Shown here: piece after piece, positions 1 to 12,200 of the stretch
How positions within the stretch are numbered: position 1 is the first letter of the stretch
Layout: the number at the start of each line of letters is the position of its first letter
From: Lantana camara
Lineage: Eukaryota > Streptophyta > Magnoliopsida > Lamiales > Verbenaceae
DNA length: 64,000 bases
Reading direction: 5' to 3'
Assembly (NCBI GenBank): GCA_037501455.1
Contig: CM074861.1
Location: forward strand, 35,852,001-35,916,000
The notes under the pieces: model-generated
Told to the model about the DNA's origin: nothing
Seen by the model: only the letters and a program-made list of their open reading frames with translations
Databases searched by the model: none
Translations under genes and position numbers: made by a program

Positions 1-299
1 ACTTACCAGGGGCTGGTTAACAAGATTTTTGCTAAGGAGATCGACAAAACAATGGAGGTGTATGTCGACGACATGATTGTCAAAAGCGAGAGGACGGAGA
101 CGCATTTGTCAGATTTGGGTCGAACTTTCGACCTACTGCGCAAGTACAGAATGAAGCTAAATCCTAACAAATGCTCTTTCGGTGTAGAAGGAGGAAAGTT
201 CCTCGGCTACATAGTCAGTCAACGAGGAATTGAAGCCAACTCAGAGAAGATCCTGGCTCTGAAAAGCATCAACAGACCTCACAGCGTGAGGGACGTCCA

Positions 300-2524
300 T
301 GTTGGGAATAGTGCCCTGGAAATTCAATTTGTTGAATTAATTAAACTGAATTTACAGCAAGTTGTGAGTATTTCACATATTAATAATTAATGACGTGTGG
401 TGGTATTCTCATATGAAATGTGTTTCATAGGAAAAGACTTTGAATACCGAAATCACGTGTCATTAAAGTTCTAGTCGGTAAAGATAAGAATATGTTCTTA
501 TCAAGATTATAACGTGGTTATATAAGATGATAGTCTTTCGTCATAGGGAATGGTGATTCCAATTATAACACGTTGATGATTTTCAATAGGATTGGAAAAA
601 TCGAACTGGACCACTGAAATAATTCATTTTATACTGCTATCTAAAATAAATAAAATCTCAGGAAGCATTATACTCTTAATCATGATAATATTTCGGCTTT
701 AGGCATGTAGTGTTAGTCACTGTAGCATACTCGAAGTGAGGTCTCGGTAACGGGTGGCCAAAATACTTTGTATGATTCGGTGACAACATGAAATGTGCTA
801 AAGAGTCATATTGATCGAGGAATCTGTGGCCTTGCTGGAAGGTAAAAGATATCCTTGAAATAGATTTGCAAAAGTTCGAATTAAGACTTTGGCCAAAGCT
901 CTTTGCGTGATACGTCACCGAAGTTGTATGTTGAATGTGTTTCACATACAGAGAATTTGAACTTAAGGCGAATCAATAAATTTCAAATTAGAGATGAAAA
1001 ATAAATGATAGTAGTTGCAATTTATTTTTCATGAATATCTACACGGAGGAGTAAAATGCGAAATTATTCTAGATCGAGAAATTCGTGAATAATTTAATTA
1101 ATTTTAGAGTGCAACAATATTTATTTAGTGGAATTAAATATTGTTAAACGGTAATTAATTATTTTCATGAGATGATAATATATTAATCCGTTTGGAGCTA
1201 AAATTAATTAGTCCTGCAGGTCCCCCTGCAAGCCCCAATTGAAAACCCGAAGAGAAAATATTAAAAGGATAAAGAGAAATGAATTTTGGCAAGTGTTTTA
1301 AAATAGCCAAGGGATTTATTTTAAGAAAATAAATCCATTTCCAAAGAGTTGGAAATGCCCGGAATTTTATTTTGGAGAAAGTAAAATTAAAAAAAAAAAA
1401 TTTTAAAAAATGTTGACGTGGAAGGTGACGTGGAACTGAAGTGTCACGCCATGTCAGCAAGTGGACCCAGGTGGCGCTGATTGGGCGGCCGCGTGGCACG
1501 CCACGTGTGCGACACGTGGACGGTCCAGATCACGCCACGTCATCGAGAATGAACTATCCAGATTTGTCTGGACCGGGTCGGTCAACGGGTCATATGACCC
1601 GGTCAAACGGGTCAGGGTTCCGGGTCAACGGGTCAGGGTCTCGGATAGGGTTGGACCGGGTCCAGTTTGGGCCGGACCGACCCGGACACGTGGCCGAATG
1701 AGAATCGGCCACGTCATCCCCAAACCCTAGGCCGTGGGTGAAACACACGCGCTGCCTTTTGAGGGCGCGTGCCAACTCCGATTGGCGCATGGCCGGCGGA
1801 GTTGGATTCGTGCCGAAGAGAGCTTCAACGTGGTGCTCTCATATTCCGTCAATTTTGCAAGTGCCAGTGCGAAATGACCAAAATACCCTTCTACTTATGC
1901 TTAAAATGGCCATTTTGCCCTCGGGTTTTTGCCTATAAATAGGCTGACCCCCCTCCCTCATTTCTCATTCAGTTTTGGGATGGTTTTGGCCAAATTTTGG
2001 CTTTGAAATCAAGTCCCTTTTCTCCTAGTTAATTCCGATTTATTTCGGAATTAATTTTAATTAGGTGTTTATATAAAACGCCTAATTTCGGGAGAATAAA
2101 CCCTGAAAAGGGTTTCCTAGTTTAAAGTTTTATTTTCTCTAAGTATTTAGAGAAATACTTTCGGAGCCCACACTCCGAGGGTGTCCCTGGGGTTATTGTA
2201 GGGAAGCTCTGCCGGTCTCACGAGTGGGAAAGGAGCTGAAAAAATGCCGTTAGATAGCCATGATTACAGTACGGTAATAGTTTTCAGTTATTTTATTTTA
2301 AGCATGATAAATTATGTGCTCTTAAGTGTTAATTGCATGTTAGATATTTATCTGCTTAAGTGATTTAAAATTTATTATCAATTGCATGTATATACTTGAG
2401 TAGATCCGGCTAAGTCTTCCGCTTTTGTATTAAAATGTTTTAGAAATATTTTATTACTTGTATTATAATAAAAATTTTAAAATGTGGTCCCGGACTGCTA
2501 CTGTTCTGGGCCCGCCTCCCAGCA
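300..2524. mobile_element. Solo LTR (2,225 bp) inserted in the Tat RT
   Basis: It begins TGTTGGGAATAG and ends CTCCCAGCA, with the TG...CA ends of an LTR. The 5-bp target duplication GTCCA lies at 295-299 and 2525-2529. Removing the LTR and one GTCCA rejoins the RT codons in frame. No gag or pol lies inside, so this is a solo LTR left by LTR-LTR recombination of a large element. If LTR transcription runs rightwards, the TATA box CTATAAATA at 1932-1940 and the GC-rich region before it form the promoter. The family was not identified. Confidence 0.9.
1416..1940 (+). promoter_or_regulatory. LTR promoter: ACGT-core cluster plus TATA box
   Basis: Eight ACGT cores, most in G-box/ABRE-like contexts (CCACGT, ACGTGG), lie at 1416, 1428, 1503, 1514, 1537, 1688, 1711 and 1828. 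A TATA box (CTATAAATA) follows at 1932-1940. The segment is GC-rich inside an otherwise AT-rich LTR. ACGT cores bind plant bZIP factors such as those of abscisic acid and stress responses; activity of this copy is inferred only. Confidence 0.5.
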
Positions 2525-3721
2525 GTCCAGCGTCTCGTAGGTCGGATCATCTCTCTAAACAGGTTCATCTCTCGCTCCTCTGAGAAAAACCTTCCCTTCT
2601 TTAAAATTTTGTGCAATATTAAGAAATTTGAGTGGACTGATGAATGTGATGAGGCCTTTGAAAGGCTCAAAGAATACCTTGCTTCCCCTCCTCTGCTTGT
2701 CAAACCTGTTGCAGGGGAAACCATGTATCTTTATCTGGCGGTCACGGAGGAGGCTATAAGCTCAGTGCTAGTGGCCTTGTGCGAGCGGAAGCACATGCCG
2801 GTATATTATGTGAGCAAGATACTACATGGAGCAGAAACTCGCTATTTGGAGATTGAGAAATTCGCCCTAGCCCTCGTGCACGCCTCCAGGAAGCTGAGGC
2901 CATATTTCCAATCCCACTCCATCATCGTCCTCATAGACCAGGGTTTACTCCAAGTCTTGGAAAAGCCTGAAGCATCAGGAAGAATTGTAAAATGGGCCAT
3001 TGAATTGCGACAATTCGATATCAGCTACCAACCCAGAGCGGTGTACCAAGCCCAAATCCTCGTAGACTTCATCATCGAAAGGAAAGATCCAAGTAAGGAA
3101 ACCTCGCGCTCGGTGCTGTGGACCATGTCAGTCGATGGCTCCTCAACCTCTCAAGGAGGGGGCGTGGGGGTCTCCCTGACGAGCACGGGGAGCCAAACAC
3201 TTGATTTTGCCATCTCCCTTGACTTTCCAGCCACCAACAATGAGGCGGAATATGAGTCACTCATCGCTGGCCTCAGAATTGCAAAGGAGCATGGGATTGA
3301 AAGAATTTCCGTAACAACAGACTTCCAATTAGTAGCGAGCCAGTTTCAAGGCTCCTATGAAGCACGAGAGGAAACAATGATCAAGTATCTTGCCAAGGTC
3401 AAATCCCTGGCATCCCAGTTCAAGGAATTCACGTTGCAACAAGTCCCCAGGGAAGAAAACACACGGGCAGACGCATTGTCCAAGTTCACGAATGGCATGG
3501 GAGGCTCCAAGGATCAAAGCATCACTTACTTGTCAAGCAAGGGAAGAGTGATCGATGGCGAGGCAGAGATGATATGCTCCATCGACCCAGCTGAACCGTG
3601 CTGGGTCGACGAATTCATACTTTACCTCAGGGATGGAGTATTGCCTGCTGACCGAAACGCCACGAGGCGCCTCAAATACAAAGCTGCGGCTTATTCTTTA
3701 GATTCAGAAGGGAGATTATAA

Positions 3722-4831
3722 AAGAGGGCATTCATGTGGCCAACCAAGCGGTGCCTACGCCCCTCGCAAGCTTTGGATATCTTGGAAGAGATACACAGTG
3801 GACAGCGTGAAAATCATGCGGGCGGTCGATCCTTAGCCAAGAAAGTTTCCAGAAGTGGGTTCTACTGGCCCACTCTAAACGAGGATGCTAAGGAATATGC
3901 CCGTAGATGTGTCAATTGCCAGAAACACGCCAACATCCCGCATCAACACCCCGCAGAAATGGTCCCTGTAGATATTTGTTGGCCTTTTGATCAGTGGGGT
4001 ATTGATATCGTCGGGCCTCTACCGCTCACGACGGGTCAACGGCAATACCTGCTGATTGCGGTGGAGTACTTTTCTAAATGGGTCGAAGCCCAGCCCGCTG
4101 TGAAAATCACGGACAAGGTCATCCAAAATTTCTTATGGCGCAACATCCTCTGCAGATTTGGGATACCCAGGGTCCTAATCTGCGATAACGGAACTCAATT
4201 TCAAAGCGCTAGCACTAGGTCCTACTATACGGACATAGGAATCAGTAAACGCTTCGCATCGGTCGGCCATCCGCAAGCGAATGGCCAGGTCGAAGTAATT
4301 AATCGGATCATTATCCAGAACCTCCAAACCAGGCTGGAGGCCAAGAAAGGTGCCTGGGTCGACGAACTTGATGGGGTTCTATGGGTTTACCGTACAACTC
4401 CCAGAACCGCGACAGGGCTAACCCCCTTCTCAAGGGTTTATGGGTCGGAGGCCATGATCCCCGCGGAGCTTCTATATCAGACGGCGAGGGTGTCCAATTA
4501 CCAGCTCGCCAGAAACGCAGAAGACCGAGCGCATGAGCTCGGCACCATTGAAGAAATTCGACAGAAGGGATTCCAACGCATGCAACAGTATCGAGCCACA
4601 ATGGCTCGGAGCTACAACAAAGGGATCAAGTCTCGTGCTTTTCAAATCGGCGACCTAGTTCTCAAAAAGGTCGAAGTAACAAAACACGTGGGCAAGTTAC
4701 AACCCAACTGGGAAGGCCCATACCGCATTGCCGGGATAGGACGCAACCAAGCTTATCACCTAGAGGACATGGAAGGGAATGCCATCCCCAGATCTTGGAA
4801 TGCGCACAACCTCAAGAAGTTTTATGTTTAA
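3722..4831 (+). pseudogene. Tat integrase, cut off from pol by an in-frame TAA
   Basis: The frame is the same as the RNase H segment. The first Met is at 3734, but the real protein would be a polyprotein domain. A zinc-binding region contains the CVNCQKH pair (about 3908-3928). The catalytic core shows the first Asp in QWGIDIVGP, the second in CDNGTQF and the Glu in GQVEVINR, so the DDE triad is complete. A C-terminal region with WEGPYRI follows, and the frame ends at a natural TAA (4829-4831). Only the TAA at 3719-3721 separates it from RNase H. Integrase inserts the element cDNA into the nuclear genome. Confidence 0.85.
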
Positions 4832-5319
4832 AAACCTTTCTGAGTTGTAAGTGCCACTTTTGTACTCCTTCCAACTTTTTCCAGCAATGAAAAGTATATT
4901 TGGTCAATCTGAATGTCTTTTACCTTCAGTCAATCTGAATGATTTTAGCACACCAGTCAATTTGGGATTATATGTGGAACCTAAAATTTCCTAAAAGCAT
5001 GCAAAAAACATAGTTGATATACTGTCAAGGAGGTGTGTTCCCCCCGGCAAACAGAAATCGGGGAGATCCCAAGTAGTGGCTCATGGCGACTCGCGAAGGA
5101 AGCGCCCTGTGAGCCAACGCTGGCTCGCAAGGGATGACTAATTCCGACCCATAGCCTAAGCATATTTCGAGCCAGCACTTGGGAAATGTCCAAAGTCAAG
5201 TTTTGTTTGAAAATTACGAAATGCTATACATATCAACAAAGCCAATATTTGGGAAAATAGTGCTGAAACGACACAGGGGTCAGAAGCAAATATATGATTC
5301 TCATTCATTAAAGGGGGGG
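4832..5319 (+). other. Tat 3' untranslated region with candidate polypurine tract
   Basis: There is no credible coding frame. A purine run AAAGGGGGGG at 5310-5319 is the right kind of sequence for the primer of plus-strand synthesis. The bases after it (TCAGG) do not look like a standard TG LTR start, so the LTR is probably lost or truncated here. Confidence 0.45.
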
Positions 5320-5329
5320 TCAGGCCCCG

Positions 5330-6996
5330 GAGATTTACAAAAGAATCACAGTCGTATCAACCCAAAGCATGATCTAAATATGTGTTCTATGATTCAAATT
5401 GCTCAATTTGATGCCTTATGCTATCAGTGTGCGTCTAGTTGCATCCTTTGTCTATGGTCCTACATTCTAAACACTAATACAACATGTTACCATATTATTG
5501 ATTGCATACATATATCATATGCCCTCATTGCACGCCGTGCGTCGTAATTGGTTCATGATTGAGTCTAAGTCTCATGTGTCATGTCTCGTTACACAGGTCT
5601 ACTTCAAATAGGTCATGTTCCGGTTGAGTAGGGTCACCTACTTCTCTCACCCTCTTTTGGTAAACGGTCGGTAAGATGAAAATGTGAGGTTTATCTTCTT
5701 GCTGCAACCAATAGCCTATACCTATACAACCTACACGAATTGGTTTTGCTCCTCGCTTGTGGCCTATTATATGTATATGTATACTATAGTAGATACGTGA
5801 TTGATTACCATGTTATGGATTTTATTAAAAGCGTATTGCAAGTATCAAAGGGGTTATATATATATATGTTCTCGAGTGAGTTCATGACTTCAAACAAATG
5901 AAACGAAAGTGTTTTACATACATTGCATGAACGAGTGCTTTTTAAATGAATCCTCAATGGTAATTCCATTGGGAAGGGATCCGAGGCAATGTGTACGAGG
6001 TGATCCGGAGAGGCAACGGGCCGACGGAGAACCTTAATCGCGACCTCTACGGGGGCCCGTATTATCATCGGAGGTAGTTGATAATACGCGTATCTACTGT
6101 GACCGGTACGCCGAAGGAGCATAGTACCGAAATGGGCTATGACTCGAGTGTTATTGGATGGTTAGGGGTTAGCTACCTCTTCCGTCACCCGGAGACAGAA
6201 GGATGGTTTCTTGTTATTGTTATTGTTCTTGTTCTTTATTGATTGTGGAGTAAAGGTTGGAGAAAGGGTATAACTCGGTACCCACTGATTGCTTGAAATC
6301 CTTAATCCGGTATACGCCATCGTTCTTTAAAAGGAAATGATTGCCTTGTTCTTGAGAATTGAGATTAAAGTAAATTGTGGCTTTATTATTGAAAATTGAG
6401 GCTATATCGGATCGAGGCAGCTTGTTATTGCATTGCATATCTCTACCTATTGCATCGTGTATATATCTATTATATTCCTTCCGCCTCACCAGTCGCTCGA
6501 CTGACCCTCTCTTGTTCTGTTTCTTGTTACCTTATTGGTTGCAGGTTGGAGTCAGCTAGGCGGCGTGTGAGTCGTGTTTTACTTCTCAAGTCTATTTAGG
6601 ATTGCTTCAAGCTCATCTTTACTTTTGTTTAACATAGGGTAACTCATGTTCTTGATTAATGTTTTAGATATTGATATATCATTGTGGACTGTGAGCCTAG
6701 TGTAATTGTTTTTACTTAGTCGTGCACCTTATCTGGACATATTTTGTTATCGAAACCGAATTGCATGTTTTAATTAATTTTGGCCCCGTGGCCATTGCAA
6801 TGTTTAATGTTTACTCTTGCTTCCGCTACAGCCTATTTCTTTGACGATTGTCCGTCTAGAGCCACCTAGCCTAGCTAGGTGTTAATTTTGCTTGTCTCCC
6901 GTTCGTTATAGCTTGGTGTGCGTACGGATTGCCCATTTCGTATGTGGGCCGGGCTATGGTGGGGGGATGTGGTGGCTCCACGCTTGGGGCGCTACA
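5330..6996 (+). mobile_element. Tekay/Del-like LTR fragment, 5'-truncated
   Basis: It shares an ordered series of short blocks with the LTR at 59.6-63.1 kb: the GAGTCTAAGTCT block (5562), the GGTTAGCTACC block (6167), the AGCTAGGCGG block (6554) and a terminal GGGGATGTGGT block (6962). It ends with a CA at 6995-6996. The TGTGACACCCC start typical of such LTRs is missing. Small open frames inside are not convincing genes. Confidence 0.5.
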
Positions 6997-7309
6997 TGAT
7001 ATATGTTTAATTTTGGATAATTTAGTATGGCTTGACAATAGGATAAAGATAATTGTGTTTAATTATAGGGTAAAGATAAAGATAAGTGTGTTTAATTTTA
7101 AATAATATATTCTATTTAATTTTAGATAATTTAATGTTGATATGAGTTCTGTATATTAAGAAAATATCATTTCTTTATAACTGTGCTAATTTTAATTTTT
7201 CTTATATTATTGATAGATTATTTAATTAAAAGATTGTATCTAAATATTAATTTTAGTTTATCTTTTATTATGAAATAAATGTGTTAGTGTTAGTTTTTCT
7301 TTTATTATA
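6997..7309. other. AT-rich spacer without a gene
   Basis: Low-complexity sequence with short repeats of AGGATAAAGATAA and TTTTCTTTTATTAT; no coding or RNA signal seen. Confidence 0.6.
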
Positions 7310-7318
7310 AATAAATTA

Positions 7319-7639
7319 GAGCAAAATGCATTTTTGGTCCCATACTAATGGGCCATTATCACTTTTGATCCCATGTTTTTCAAAAGTGATTTTTTTGGTC
7401 CCGTAGTATTTTTATTTTTATTTTTTGTCAATTTGAGGACTTCACTGTTCATCCGTTGAATTTAAATCATTGTTCATCCATTGACAGAAGTCACTATTCA
7501 CCATTTTGATGGATGAACAGTGAAAGTCCTTAAATTGACAAAAAAAAGTTTACTATGGGACAAAAAAACTACTTTAAAAAAATATGGGACTAAAAGTGAT
7601 AATAGCCCATTATTATGGGACCAAAAATGCATTTTGCTC
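7319..7639. mobile_element. Mutator-type MITE (321 bp)
   Basis: The ends are long inverted repeats of at least 55 bp starting GAGCAAAATGCATTTTTGG, differing at only a few positions. The target duplication AATAAATTA is 9 bp (7310-7318 and 7640-7648), the length typical of Mutator-like elements. There is no coding capacity. The middle is also palindromic around the GATGAACAGTGA-type segments, so a single strand could fold into one hairpin. Confidence 0.85.
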
Positions 7640-7700
7640 AATAAATTATTTAATTAAAAGATTGTATGTAATTTTAGTTTTTCTTTTATTATGGATAACA

Positions 7701-10700
7701 TCTATACTATATAAAAAAGGAAGTGCCTTTTCTCTCACAAACGGCAGTTTTCTAAGCTGCAAGACCAATTTTTTGATTTTCCATATATACCCTCAACACC
7801 ATTAGAAAATCTATATATGATTAAAGGTTGTTTTTGGAAAATTCAGAATTTCAAATTAATCCACGATCCTGCAAACTCTCAAACTGCACGATTATAATTT
7901 ATCCACCTTCTTCTCAAACTCATTCTCACATTCCTACAAACTCTTAAACTGTACCATTATAATTTACCCACCTTCTTCTCAAACTGATTCTGAGATTTTT
8001 TGGGGCGATTAACCTTCTTCTCAAACTCAGATCAAGGTTATTAAGATTTTTTATTAATATTTCTCTACGATTTTATTTTCCGATTTTGTATATGTTCTTT
8101 AAATTCTAAGCTTTTACTTCCTAATTTCATACGTCATCATTGATTTTGTACTTATATTCTTGGCTTTATGAAGATACAAAGTTCTAGATTCTCATATTTA
8201 AGATAATTCTTCACCTGCTATTTTGCAGCTAAATCAGTGTTCTATTTGAGAATTGGTAATCATCTGCTACTCAGACATTTCTCTATTTTCAGTTTCTTCT
8301 ACTCAGGCATTTCTCTATTTTCAGGTAAATTCAAATATAGTATAGATATATATTTCGTTGTCAGTTAAACGCTACTGGGTCCCCACATATTATATATTTC
8401 ATACTAAAATGCTAGAATGCTTTCTCACTGCAGGACTGTTGCTGGTTGGCCTTCAAAATATATTGTTTAATCACAAAATTTGCAGTAATAGTCTTTTAAT
8501 GTCTTGACCTGCTCAATTAGAGGTAAATCTAACTGCATATTGAAATTACTTTCTTCTAATTCTCAATTTGGTAGCATTTTTAATGGAGGTGTGGAAAATG
8601 AGAATTAATTTACGAGGAGATTATTATTTTCTTTTTTCATTTTTCCATTAAAATAGATTTTCTTTTTCATTCAGGCAACATTTAATTGGAAAATATTGCT
8701 CCCTACCTGGGTTGAATAAGATAGGATGAGATTTCTCCAACAGAAGTGCGTCAGTTAGAGACAAAAGGACGAGCTCACAGGTTCAATTCATTTAATGAAT
8801 TTACAAAATTGAATGACTAATTTATGTTAAATAAATTGGTCTTCTCCATGTAGTTTGGTCATTTGTTTAAGCAATTAAGTGATAATTTATTTTAAAGTGT
8901 TTATTTATTAGAATGTATTTTCTATATCAATATATTTTTTGGATCATTCGATATTTTTTACATTATTTTATTAATTTATCTGTACGATGTTCTCAATAAA
9001 ATCCTATTTATTTTAGTTAAAAAAATTCAAATAAAATTCAAGAAAGACCAGAATTCTAAGAATTAAACATAGAATCCTAACTATTGGATAAGAATAGATT
9101 TGGGATAACAGAGGATCGGTTATAGGTTCAAGGGGGATTAAGAGGTGGGAGAACCTAAAAATTCTAATTTACAAATAATGTCAAACATCAAGTGAAAAAA
9201 AAAAAATCGACATAAAACTTACCATGTCATTTCATTTACTGCATTTAGAAAATTGAATGACTAATTTATGTGAAATTTGTCTTCTACGTAGTTTGGTAAT
9301 TTGTTTAATTAATTTACATGTACATGGATTTAGAAAATTAAATTACTACTTGGTTTGAAATTAGTCTTATCTATGTGCTTATGTATATGGCAATATTTTC
9401 TATACCAATATTTTTCTAGACCCTTCGGGATTTTTACGGTATAAACATTATTTTTTCTTTAGGGTTTTCTTTAGGGTTTTCTTTAGGATAAGGATTGATT
9501 TGGGAGCAAATCAAAGAAGAAGAGGTTCGGTTAAAGAGTCCAACGCTTATATCTCCAGTAATAATTTTAATTTTAATTTTTTAAAAAATTTAAAAATAAA
9601 GCCATAATATTAAATAATTTTAGTTTTAATTTAATTTATTTTAAATCTAGAAAAAATTTATAATATTATTTCAGTTTAATTTTTAAATTTTAATATGTTT
9701 TTAATTTTAAAGCGGTGTTCGAAGTAAAGACATGATCTTAATCAAATTTGTTATTGTTTGGCCCCCAAAATATATTGCTTTACCACAAAATGTGTAGTAA
9801 AGGTCTTTCAATGTCTTGGGTAAATCGATTCACGGTCGCTAATTGCTTTCTTCCAGTTCTCAATGTGGTGGCATTGTATTATAGAGGTGCGGAGAACATT
9901 TGTGGGAATTAATTTAACATGAGAATTATCCTATTTTATTTTTTTCTATATTATTGAATTTAAAAACACATTAATAGATTTTTTTTGGCTCCATACCTGC
10001 GTTTAATAATATAGGAAATATGAGATTTCTCCAACAAAAGTGCGTCACTTAGAGAAAAGAACGAGCTCACAGCATCGTTTCATTTAATGAATTTACAAAT
10101 TTGAATGATTAATTTATGTTAAATAAATTTGTCTTCTCCATGTAATTTGATCATTTGTTTAAGCAATTAAGTGATAATTTATTTTTAAGTGTTTATTTAT
10201 TAGAAAATATTTTCTATATCAATATTTTTTGGACCCTTCAATATTTTTTACAGTATTTTATTAATTTTTTTCCACGGTGTTCTCAATAAAATCCCCTTTA
10301 TTTTTGTTAAAAAATTCAGATAAAATTCAAAAAAGACTAGAGTTCGAAGAATTAAACATGGAATCCTAACTACTGGATAAGAATACATTTGGGATAAGCG
10401 AGGTTTGGTTAAAGGTTCAAGAGGTTCACGGGGGATTAAGAGGTGGGATAAACTAAAATTTCAAATCTACAAATAATGTCAAAGATGAAGTGAAAACTAT
10501 GAAAGTACGTGATTAGAATTTATATTTTAAAAAAAAATAAAAAAGAGTACAATATATTCAAAAATAAAAAAGAAAAAGAAAAAAGGAGTACATTATATTC
10601 AAAAATAAAAGAAAACATAAAAAATGAGTCCATTATAATTTATATTCAAAATTAAAAGAAAAAAGAAAAAAAGAGTACATGACACAAGGGTCTCTCGCTT

Positions 10701-12200
10701 ATAGTATAGATGAGAATTATCCTCTTTTATTTTTCCCTACATTATTGAATTTAAAAACACTTTAATAGATTTCCTATTTTATTTTTCCCTACATAATTGA
10801 ATTTAAAAACACATTAATAGATTTTTTTTTCCTGTAGATAAGTTCAGAATAGAAGTAATTTGAGATTTCCGTTCGAAAACTGCGCTGAAACAATATAAGA
10901 AAATTGAGATTTGGTAATATACCACTAAATGACAAGGACACAAGAAAATTGACCTGGACCGTTTCGCTTACTAGATTTAGGAAATTGAATAAGTAATTAA
11001 AGTATTTTTTTGATATTTTTATAGTAAAATTGAGCATTGTCAACAGAATGAGATTATACCTTTTAAAATAAAAGTACAACCAAACGAATTAGACACAAAT
11101 GCAATCTTGACAAACAGTGAATGATACCTTTTTGGATCAATTTTTAGTTTACAGACAATTTGCACCGTAAGAAATTTTAGTTTTGTGTTGGTGTTTATAA
11201 AGTGAGTTTTCTCTACTCATGATTTATCTATTACTATTTATTACTCATTTTTATAGTGGTTGTGCAGAAATTGAACATAGTGACCATTGTTTAGGATAAT
11301 TACTTTCTGAATAACTATATGACCAAGTAATTTTTTGCCAGTCTTTTCAATTTTGGGGTGAGATTGCAACCCATTTTTGCTTGAAGGTTTGAATGCAACT
11401 ATGTAATGTTTTAACATGACTTTAGTTAAATATAAAAAAGCTATATAATATATTCTTTTCTGAAAGATACCAGTAGATCTCTAAGAAGTTCAAGTCTTTC
11501 TTCAAAAAAGAGTTTCAAGTCTTCCTTGAAAACAAAGTCAATGAATTACAACTCAGTACTTAATATGTGAATGCAATGTTCAACCACATAGGAATCCTTA
11601 AAATACTTTCTTTCCATCTATTTTTGAATTTTGTTGAGTATGTGATGTTGCAAACATTTATACATTGGATTATTTCTTAGTATTCTGTTATACAATCACG
11701 AATTACTATTTTTGGAATATTTCTGTAATTATTAAATAACAAGTGTTCATATTGTCCACAAATAATTTCCACAGTATATCATAATTACGTTCTTTTATTT
11801 TAATTATAATTATATTCATTTAGTTCGAAAATTTATTTCTATTTATCTTTCTATAAATAAATCTTTCTAATTTGGGTTACATATAATTTAATTAGTACGG
11901 GGAAAAAAAAATGGATCGTGAATTCCATGTTTGTGAAATTGTGGGAACTTGGGTTTTTTATATACAATCGTTATTGATTGATTAGTTAATTAATTTTATT
12001 TTTATAAGATCTAATATTACGGGGTTACTTCTTAAGTTTACAGAGCTTGATTATATATATTGTAAATACTCCCAAATTTTAATCTTTAATGGGTATTTAG
12101 TTATAATTGAACCAACTTTATAAGACGTCAATACAAATGATCTATTAAATTCCATTTTTTTTCCCTACAGATTGAGAAGTTTATTGCCGGCAGTCAAGAA
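7701..12200 (+). other. Helitron 5' non-coding region with internal repeats
   Basis: No convincing gene lies in these 4.5 kb. Blocks at about 8690-9180 and 10010-10490 are diverged direct repeats that share TGAGATTTCTCCAACA, GAACGAGCTCACAG-like and TTAAGCAATTAAGTGATAA segments. Shorter tandem repeats lie at 7870-8000 (CCACCTTCTTCTCAAACT) and 8255-8325 (CATTTCTCTATTTTCAG). A sequence resembling a reversed Helitron 5' end occurs at 10697-10710. Confidence 0.55.

Larger units (their letters stand above)
1..3721 (+). pseudogene. Tat pol: RT, degenerate RNase H and archaeal-type RNase H, split by an LTR
   Basis: The reading frame is open from base 1 with the RT active-site motif YVDDMIVKS near 58-84. 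It breaks at 299, where a 2,225-bp LTR is inserted, and resumes in the same frame at 2530 with the end of the RT connection region. The first RNase H (about 2630-3080) reads LYLAV at the place where a catalytic Asp is expected, so it looks inactive, as is usual in Tat. The second RNase H (about 3125-3490) keeps VDGSS, NNEAEYE, TTDFQ and TRADALS acidic motifs. The frame ends at a TAA (3719-3721), although the polyprotein continues in the same frame behind it. No start codon is given because the N-terminus is outside the window. Confidence 0.85.
1..5319 (+). mobile_element. Tat-lineage Ty3/Gypsy retrotransposon, 3' half (defective)
   Basis: The order is reverse transcriptase, RNase H, a second archaeal-type RNase H, then integrase. 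A second RNase H is characteristic of the Tat/Ogre/Retand lineage of plant Ty3/Gypsy elements. The left part, including gag and protease, lies outside the window. The right end fades after the integrase stop into non-coding DNA with a candidate polypurine tract near 5310. No matching LTR follows; a different LTR fragment begins soon after. The copy is dead: a solo LTR splits the RT and a stop codon lies between RNase H and integrase. Confidence 0.85.

Noticed and set aside
1441..1790. Overlapping open frames on both strands in the solo LTR
   Set aside because: They arise from the GC-rich, stop-poor promoter segment of the LTR and have no recognisable domains.
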